51,770 nucleotides of DNA, from the IMG/VR virus record IMGVR_UViG_3300046734_000377, positions 1-51,770 of that record. The stretch is one strand, 5' to 3'. A model generated the notes under the pieces. That model saw only the letters and a list, made by a program, of their open reading frames with translations. It ran no database searches and had not been told where the DNA came from. Shown in pieces: positions 46,125 to 51,770 of the stretch (positions within the stretch are counted from its first letter, which is position 1; every line of letters starts with the position of its first letter). This stretch comes from a virus. Both the position numbers and the translations under genes were made by a program.

Positions 46125-47167
46125 TGGCTGATTCAAATCTAAAAGCCATAGCGTCTTTAGTTCATATAGAGGCGACGTCCGCTTACCGTTTTGTCCAAGG
46201 TGAGATTAGCTGGCAAGACGTTGTTGCGGCAGAAATTGCCCTCGACCCAGACACTCTAAACCGGTACTTCCGCAATGAGGCGTTTGGTTTCAGCGACGTG
46301 GCTGCGCTCGGTCTTACAAAGACTACTTTGGACTCGTTTGGTTTTGCCGATGATCAATCTGTAGAAGTACAGAAGGCACTAATCGACGCTTTCGCCTTCT
46401 CTGAAAGCGTAACGGTTGTCCTGATTATTATGCGAGATTTCAATGATGCGTACTCATTAAGCGACTTGAGCGTACTGTCTATTGATAAGGGTGTCGCTGA
46501 CTCGATACCGATGACTGACGTGCTTGAAATGGCTTTGTCAGTGTCTAAGGGCGATACGCTGACTATGACGGAAGCGGCTCGGCTCGGAGTATCGAAAGCA
46601 GAAAGCGATTCGGTCTTTATGACCGATAACTTTGACCGCGCTGTCAGTTACGTCAGGGCGTTTTCAGACCAGTTTGTTTTGGACGATGCCGCCACTGTAG
46701 ATGCTTTCAGGAAAGATACGAACTCCAACAAAGTCAACGTGTTCACTTTTGCGGACACGCAAGTGTTTACGGTGACCAAAGCTCTAGCTGACTCGATCTC
46801 GTTTAGCGAGACAACCGCTTTCGGCACCCAAAAATCTACTAGCGATGCGTACTCGGTATCTGATCTCGCGGCAACCTCGGTATCCAAGCCCGTATCGGAT
46901 GGTTTCACCTTTAGTGACGCGCAGCAGGCAGCGTTGAATCTGGGCAAGGCGGATTCGTTTACGTTCGTTGACTTGGTTGCTTTAGGGAGTGACAAAGCTC
47001 GAAGCGATTCGTTTGCGATGGCAGACGTGTTTGCCCGCGATGTTTCTTATGGCCGCGCTGTCAATGACAGTTTCACTTTTGGTGAGAACGTCAGTGTTTC
47101 GCTTCTTACCACTGTTTCCTCAGTGCTGGCTACGTCAGCACTTAATACTTACTCCCTAAACTCCTAG
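46124..47167 (+). CDS. Repetitive tail protein, DSFSFSD-type repeats
   Basis: 347 residues. Many repeats of roughly 18-25 residues run through it with consensus K-x2-x-D-S-x-x-F-x-D/E (KALADSISFSETTAFGTQKS, SDAYSVSDLAATSVSKPVSD, ADSFTFVDLVALGSDKARSD). The regular hydrophobic/polar periodicity suggests a beta-solenoid or stacked-strand shaft. A short N-terminal domain precedes it. Probably a fibre-like tail component. Confidence 0.55.
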   Translation: MADSNLKAIASLVHIEATSAYRFVQGEISWQDVVAAEIALDPDTLNRYFRNEAFGFSDVAALGLTKTTLDSFGFADDQSVEVQKALIDAFAFSESVTVVLIIMRDFNDAYSLSDLSVLSIDKGVADSIPMTDVLEMALSVSKGDTLTMTEAARLGVSKAESDSVFMTDNFDRAVSYVRAFSDQFVLDDAATVDAFRKDTNSNKVNVFTFADTQVFTVTKALADSISFSETTAFGTQKSTSDAYSVSDLAATSVSKPVSDGFTFSDAQQAALNLGKADSFTFVDLVALGSDKARSDSFAMADVFARDVSYGRAVNDSFTFGENVSVSLLTTVSSVLATSALNTYSLNS

Positions 47168-47178
47168 AGGATATTAGA

Positions 47179-47604
47179 ATGTTTAACTCCGATCTTAAAT
47201 TAGAAGGCCACGTCACCGTTGCTGTTAATGGCGAAGTGGTTCAAGAAATCCCGAACTTGGTCGTAACGTCCGGTAAGGAATACGTTGCTTCTCGAATGAA
47301 GGACACCACCAAAGGTGCGATGAGTCACATGGCTGTCGGTACCGGAAGTTCAGCCGCCGCTGCGGGTAATACCACACTCGGGTCAGAAGCAGGTCGCGTA
47401 GCTTTGACATCGAGCACCGTTTCAAACAACACAATCACTTACGTTGCTACGTTTGCTGCTGGCACTGGAACTGGTGCGTTGACCGAGGCAGGCGTCCTCA
47501 ACGCTAGCTCCAACGGTGATCTTTTGTGCCGGACGGTGTTTTCAGTTGTCAACAAGTCTGTCAATGACGTTATGACAATTACGTGGGTTATCACCGCTTC
47601 CTAA
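47179..47604 (+). CDS. Small tail protein (141 aa)
   Basis: All-beta: LEGHVTVAVNGEVVQEIPNL, YVASRMKDTTKGAMSHMAVG, and TYVATFAAGTGTGALTEAGV. The SHMAVGTGSSAAAAGNTTLG segment recurs in phage tail proteins near fibres. Likely a fibre-base or collar protein. No certain family. Confidence 0.5.
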   Translation: MFNSDLKLEGHVTVAVNGEVVQEIPNLVVTSGKEYVASRMKDTTKGAMSHMAVGTGSSAAAAGNTTLGSEAGRVALTSSTVSNNTITYVATFAAGTGTGALTEAGVLNASSNGDLLCRTVFSVVNKSVNDVMTITWVITAS

Positions 47605-47619
47605 AGAGGGGCCGCATAA

Positions 47620-49302
47620 ATGTCTGTAAAATTTAGCAACAATGCTAAGACGACGCTGTCGTCAGGGATCACAAGCTCCGCTACGTCGATTGCCGTTGCG
47701 GATGCTTCTGTGTTCCCGTCTATATCGGGCAGTGAGTACTTTTATGTAACTTTTGAAGATCTCAACGGTAACGTAGAGATCGTGAAGGTCACAGCGGTTA
47801 GCTCGAACACCCTGACCGTAGTTCGGGCGCAAGAGAGCACGACCGCTAGGGCTTATGCGTCGGGCGACAAAGCTGAGAACCGCTTAACTGCTGGTAGTTT
47901 GAACGACGTTGCGACTCAGGCTGATACAGACACTAACACTACGTATTCGGCTGGGTCTGGACTTAGCCTGTCAGGTACAACATTCAGCAACAGCGCACCC
48001 GATCAAACTGTGTCTTTGACAGGCGCAGGTGCCACAACGATCAGCGGGACATACCCGAACTTTACGGTCACAAGCACGGACACCAACACTACTTACTCGG
48101 TTGGTGATGGTGGGCTTACTCAGAACAACTTCACCAATGCGTTGAAGTCAAAACTAGAAGGTATCGAGGCCAGCGCCGATGTTACTGACACAGCAAACGT
48201 CGTCGGTGCCCTGACCGCCGGAACTAATGTAACGATTGCGTCAGATGGGACAATTAGTTCAACAGACACAAACACCACTTACAGCGCAGGCTCCGGTATT
48301 TCGCTGTCAGGAACTACGTTCTCGAACTCAGCGCCTGATCAAACCGTATCGATTACCGGCGCTGGCGCTACAAGCATTAGCGGGACATATCCAAACTTTA
48401 CGGTCACGAGTACCGATACCAACACCACCTACGCAGTTGGCGATGGCGGTCTCACGCAAAAAAACTTTACGACTACCCTGAAAGATAAGTTGGATGGCAT
48501 AGCTTCAGGTGCAGAGGTCAATGTAAATGCGGATTGGTCTGCGTCTTCTGGTGATGCACAAATCCTTAACAAGCCAACTATCCCATCGCTCTCTGGCTAC
48601 GCTACTGAGTCTTATGTCAACACGCAGGTTAGCAACCTCGTCGATTCATCTCCTAGCACTCTTAACACGCTCAACGAATTAGCGGCTGCGCTAGGCGATG
48701 ACGCTAACTTCTCGACGACTGTTACCAACAGCATTGCAACTAAGTTGCCATTGGCTGGCGGCACTATGACTGGTGCTATTACATTTGCATCAGGGCAATC
48801 TTTTGATGGTCGAGATGTATCCGCAGACGGCGCAAAACTAGATGGGATTGAAGCTAGCGCAGACGTGACTGATACGGCAAATGTCGTTTCTGCACTGACG
48901 GCTGGCACTAATGTAACTATCGCCTCTGATGGAACTGTTAGTGCTACAGATACCAACACGACCTATTCCGCAGGCTCTGGCATTTCGCTGTCGGGGACTA
49001 CATTCTCTAACTCTGCCCCCGATCAAACTGTGTCTCTGACAGGGGCCGGTGCTACAACCATTAGCGGGACGTATCCCAACTTTACGATCACAAGTACCGA
49101 CACCAACACCACCTACTCAGTTGGTGACGGCGGATTGACGCAGAACAATTTCACGGATGCCGATCACGCCAAGTTAAACGGCATCGAGGCCAACGCGAAC
49201 AACTACACACTGCCATCAAATGTGGGGACACAGTCCGTCGTCACTACAGCCCCGACGAGCGCCACAGGTTTCGCAAACGGACACGTCTGGTATGTAGTGT
49301 AA
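47620..49302 (+). CDS. Tail fibre with three near-identical 73-residue modules
   Basis: 560 residues. An N-terminal all-beta domain (1-100, VADASVFPSISGSEYFYVTF) is followed by modules at about 103-175, 215-287 and 443-515. Each reads TDTNTTYSAGSG then SLSGTTFSNSAPDQTVS and SGTYPNFT. Linker helices (LEGIEASADVTDTANVVGAL) separate them. Residues 330-410 have LNTLNELAAALGDDANFS and LAGGTMTGAITFA, as in many phage fibres. The short C-terminal FANGHVWYVV is a typical tip. Confidence 0.75.
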   Translation: MSVKFSNNAKTTLSSGITSSATSIAVADASVFPSISGSEYFYVTFEDLNGNVEIVKVTAVSSNTLTVVRAQESTTARAYASGDKAENRLTAGSLNDVATQADTDTNTTYSAGSGLSLSGTTFSNSAPDQTVSLTGAGATTISGTYPNFTVTSTDTNTTYSVGDGGLTQNNFTNALKSKLEGIEASADVTDTANVVGALTAGTNVTIASDGTISSTDTNTTYSAGSGISLSGTTFSNSAPDQTVSITGAGATSISGTYPNFTVTSTDTNTTYAVGDGGLTQKNFTTTLKDKLDGIASGAEVNVNADWSASSGDAQILNKPTIPSLSGYATESYVNTQVSNLVDSSPSTLNTLNELAAALGDDANFSTTVTNSIATKLPLAGGTMTGAITFASGQSFDGRDVSADGAKLDGIEASADVTDTANVVSALTAGTNVTIASDGTVSATDTNTTYSAGSGISLSGTTFSNSAPDQTVSLTGAGATTISGTYPNFTITSTDTNTTYSVGDGGLTQNNFTDADHAKLNGIEANANNYTLPSNVGTQSVVTTAPTSATGFANGHVWYVV

Positions 49303-49311
49303 GGCTCGGCT

Positions 49312-50895
49312 GTGGCTATCAAGGTTAACGACAGCGGCACCCTCAAAGAGCCAACCCAGATATTTGTCAAAGGCAACACTGGTACGCTTTACGGCGTCAA
49401 CTATGTAGTCGTCAACAACAACGGGACGCTGGCTACCGCATGGAACGCGGTCTACGGCACAAGCCGAAACACCACGACGGCGTTTTCCACAACGACAGCC
49501 TTCAACACCACGACCACCTACACGACGGCGTTTGCCACCGGCACCTCCAGAGGCACCAGCCACTCAACGGTTACAACCTTCGCAACCGGCACGTCTAGGG
49601 GCACAAGCCACTCGACCACGACATCGTTTGCCACAGGCACGTCTCGCGCCACGACGACCAGCTACACGACGAGCTACAACACCAGCCGCGCCACTGGCAC
49701 ATCTAGAAGCACAACAACGTCCTTCAACACCAGCCACGGGACATCACACGCCACGACAACGAGCTATACGACGACCTTTGCCACAGGCACGTCTCGCGCA
49801 ACGACGACCAGTTATACGACCTCTTACAACACAAGCAGGGGCACGTCTCGCGCTACGACCACCAGCTACACGACAACCTTCGGTACATCCAGAGGAACCA
49901 GTAAATCAACGACCACCAGCTACACGACGTCGTACAACACAAGCCGAGGCACCAGCAAGTCTACGACGACGAGCTACAGCACCTCATACACCACAAGCTG
50001 GACAAGCACTACCCGCCAGCCGTCGTCTGGCGAGTATTACAACTCCAACTACAGCTACAACGACGACCATAACGCGGGAGGCTCTCAGTGGACTATATTT
50101 TGGAACGGCTCTCAGATTACTAGCGCGGGAGGCTCTCATTCCACCACATCAGGCGGCTGGACTTACTACCGGGGCACATATCGAGAACAAATATCCTTCG
50201 GGTATGGAGATTATATCGATAAATACGGTGTCTACCGCCAGCAGTCGAGCAGCAACTCGCGGACGACCAGCAGAACCACCAGCAAGTCTACGACAACGAG
50301 CTACACGACAACCTTCGGTACATCCAGAGGAACCAGTAAATCAACGACCACCAGCTACACGACGTCGTACAACACAAGCCGAGGCACCAGCAAGTCTACG
50401 ACGACGAGCTACAGCACAACCTTTGGCACTTCCCACGGAACCAGCAAGTCAACAACGACGTCTTTCAACACAAACACCAGCCGAGGTACTTCACACGCAA
50501 CGACCACGAGCTACACGACAACTTACGGCACGTCACGCGCCACAACTACGTCGTTCAACACCACGACCACCTTTGGCACGTCACACGGGACAAGTCACGC
50601 CACGACTACGTCGTTCGACACAACGACGCAGAGAGCTACCACCACCAGCTATACAACGGCGTTCAACACAAACACTACGCTGGCGACAACGACCAGCTAC
50701 ACGACTGCCTTCGACACAACGACCAGCCGCTCTACCAGTCACGCAACGGGAACCAGCCGCGCAACGACAACAAACAGAGGCACGTCCACCGTCGTCTATG
50801 AGCGGCTGACCGCCACCGGCAATCAAACAGAGGTGACCAGCGGGAGCGCACACAACGGGCGCTACTGGGATGGATCGCAGTGGACGGAGGATTAG
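49312..50895 (+). CDS. Extremely Thr/Ser-rich tail protein
   Basis: 527 residues from GTG. Residues about 60-235 and 320-505 are low-complexity repeats of TTSYTTSYNTSRGTSKS type; about half of residues are Thr or Ser. A unique, aromatic-rich insert (about 236-320: SGEYYNSNYSYNDDHNAGGS, then GGWTYYRGTYREQISFGYGD) sits between them. The N-terminus resembles a fibre attachment domain, and the C-terminus has GRYWDGSQWTED. A beta-solenoid or glycosylated stalk are possible. The DNA has long direct repeats. Confidence 0.6.
   Translation: MAIKVNDSGTLKEPTQIFVKGNTGTLYGVNYVVVNNNGTLATAWNAVYGTSRNTTTAFSTTTAFNTTTTYTTAFATGTSRGTSHSTVTTFATGTSRGTSHSTTTSFATGTSRATTTSYTTSYNTSRATGTSRSTTTSFNTSHGTSHATTTSYTTTFATGTSRATTTSYTTSYNTSRGTSRATTTSYTTTFGTSRGTSKSTTTSYTTSYNTSRGTSKSTTTSYSTSYTTSWTSTTRQPSSGEYYNSNYSYNDDHNAGGSQWTIFWNGSQITSAGGSHSTTSGGWTYYRGTYREQISFGYGDYIDKYGVYRQQSSSNSRTTSRTTSKSTTTSYTTTFGTSRGTSKSTTTSYTTSYNTSRGTSKSTTTSYSTTFGTSHGTSKSTTTSFNTNTSRGTSHATTTSYTTTYGTSRATTTSFNTTTTFGTSHGTSHATTTSFDTTTQRATTTSYTTAFNTNTTLATTTSYTTAFDTTTSRSTSHATGTSRATTTNRGTSTVVYERLTATGNQTEVTSGSAHNGRYWDGSQWTED
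49864..49982 (+). repeat. 119-bp perfect direct repeat, copy 1
   Basis: Identical to 50299-50417. Spacing between copies is 435 bp, a multiple of three, so recombination would delete or duplicate 145 codons without a frameshift. Confidence 0.9.
50299..50417 (+). repeat. 119-bp perfect direct repeat, copy 2
   Basis: Second copy of the repeat at 49864-49982, on the far side of the unique aromatic insert of the Thr/Ser-rich protein. Recombination between copies would remove that insert. Confidence 0.9.
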
Positions 50896-51035
50896 TGGAT
50901 TTTAAGGATATGAACGAAAAGCTGGAAAACGCTCTGGAGATCATCATGGAGCACTTCAGCGAAACAGAAGACCGGATCACCGAGCTTGAAGAGGAAGTGG
51001 AAATTTTAAGGAAGTCTCTTGAAGAAGCTGGCTGA
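50895..51035 (+). CDS. Small acidic coiled-coil protein (46 aa)
   Basis: GTG start shares a base with the previous TAG. FKDMNEKLENALEIIMEHFS then DRITELEEEVEILRKSLEE is a strong leucine-heptad coiled coil. Its 3' end overlaps the next gene. Probably a tail-associated trimeriser or chaperone; not recognised. Confidence 0.55.
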   Translation: MDFKDMNEKLENALEIIMEHFSETEDRITELEEEVEILRKSLEEAG

Positions 51036-51770
51036 CAATGACGAGCTAGGCAACCCAGTAGCCCATTTCTTCAAGTCTGGGAACGTGCTTCGCAGCAGGG
51101 AAAACGACCAGCTAACAAGGCTCAAGTCGTTGGTGCCTGAGACTTGGATCAATGGCACCAAGGTGGAGTACGACATCTGGTACGACTTCCCTAATGACAA
51201 GCGAATCCACGGCTATGTTTATACGGACGCGCTGACCAGTTTTCTTTATCTGCGGGCGGCCAGTTGCGTGAGGGCATTAGAGGCGATGGAGAAAGCCGCC
51301 AAGTCGGAGGTGACTTCAGAAGGGAGTCAGCTATTCGCCCATATGGCGAACAATGCGACAGACAAGTACCGACTGAGGAAGAAGGGACTGGCGCACGACT
51401 TCGTAATTTTCTTGCCGGGCACGAACATACTGGACAAGGTCGCTGATTGGGAAAAGATCGACAATGCGGTTCGTCAGGGGGCAAAACTGAAGTGCCACCC
51501 TCTTACCGCCGCGCCAGCCTATCAGCACCTGTTAACCAAGTACGGTGACGCCGTGATTGAGAAGAAAGCGTCAGGCCATGAACTGCTGGATAACGCCTAC
51601 ATCGTGGGGTGCTGCGACAACTCGGAGATGGGCATAGCCGCGCTGTCAAAAGGCAAGACCGTGTACCGATTTGGCAAAGAAGACCAGTGGTGTACCTACA
51701 GCGCAATTTACAAAGCACTGGAGCACAAGGGGCAGCTTAGGGCAGACAGGCTCAAGGCGATTCTGTCCTG
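51019..51770 (+). CDS. Glycosyltransferase-like protein, truncated at the window edge
   Basis: Open to the last base; about 250 codons visible. The likely start is TTG 51019 with AAGGA upstream, overlapping the coiled-coil gene. LAHDFVIFLPGTNILDKVAD, KLKCHPLTAAPAYQHLL, then AYIVGCCDNSEMGIAALSKG and KTVYRFGKEDQ resemble the C-terminal GT-B signature of capsule/Kdo-type transferases (site ahead of a conserved SEMGIAAL-GK-V). This is pattern-based and tentative. Substrate unknown. Confidence 0.45.
   Translation, partial: MKKLADNDELGNPVAHFFKSGNVLRSRENDQLTRLKSLVPETWINGTKVEYDIWYDFPNDKRIHGYVYTDALTSFLYLRAASCVRALEAMEKAAKSEVTSEGSQLFAHMANNATDKYRLRKKGLAHDFVIFLPGTNILDKVADWEKIDNAVRQGAKLKCHPLTAAPAYQHLLTKYGDAVIEKKASGHELLDNAYIVGCCDNSEMGIAALSKGKTVYRFGKEDQWCTYSAIYKALEHKGQLRADRLKAILS

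Noticed and set aside
49532-50809. Long plus-strand ORF (425 codons) inside the Thr/Ser-rich gene
   Set aside because: It is a frame shadow of the repetitive 527-residue gene; the product is a Pro/Arg/Ala/Thr string with no start signal.

Overview
The window is almost entirely a double-stranded DNA bacteriophage genome, about 52 kb, cut open inside its tail genes at both ends. It looks temperate: a tyrosine integrase, an AlpA-like excisionase, a Cro/CI-type repressor and a candidate attP whose core matches the 3' end of a bacterial tRNA-Ser all lie within 2.5 kb. The virion genes are mosaic: a P22-type portal, an N4 gp56-type capsid protein, podovirus-like ejected internal proteins and a lambda-J-like fibre. 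Moderate GC and families common in marine phages (DUF5872-, DUF6321- and DUF3310-like) suggest a proteobacterial, probably marine, host. The host cannot be named from the sequence alone.

Layout. Positions 1-4943 (+) hold the end of the tail module: a truncated tail gene, a 967-codon fibre, a fibre-assembly-like protein, two membrane proteins (one with an EF-hand) and three small basic proteins. Positions 4944-6241 hold attP and the integrase. Positions 6238-25056 (-) form a long leftward operon series: DUF3310, excisionase, repressor, VRR-NUC nuclease, SNF2-type helicase, PD-(D/E)XK nuclease, primase-helicase, a CsrA-like RNA binder, a family A DNA polymerase, small Cys-rich proteins and a ubiquitin-like conjugation cassette, then many tiny genes and an iteron-like array (24035-24349) that may be the replication origin. 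Positions 25321-51770 (+) hold HNH, small and large terminase, portal, scaffold, capsid, connectors, ejection proteins including a 1946-residue protein with an HELGH site, holin, M15 endolysin and repetitive tail proteins, ending in a truncated glycosyltransferase-like gene.

The most striking system is at 18011-20896 (-): a beta-grasp ubiquitin-like protein, a 56-residue protein, an E1-like ThiF enzyme, a JAMM/JAB isopeptidase and an E2-like protein with a Cys in an HPH...LCLGD context. The last four genes are joined by ATGA start/stop overlaps. This is a full UBL-E1-E2-deubiquitinase set inside a phage replication operon. Two Cys-rich putative zinc proteins lie downstream.

Control. A 17-bp dyad (TAGTAS-N5-STACTA and close variants) occurs 14 times. 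Ten copies sit 3 to 35 bp upstream of a start codon and several overlap good sigma70-like promoters. This looks like a dispersed operator set for the resident repressor, able to silence replication, head and tail genes together.
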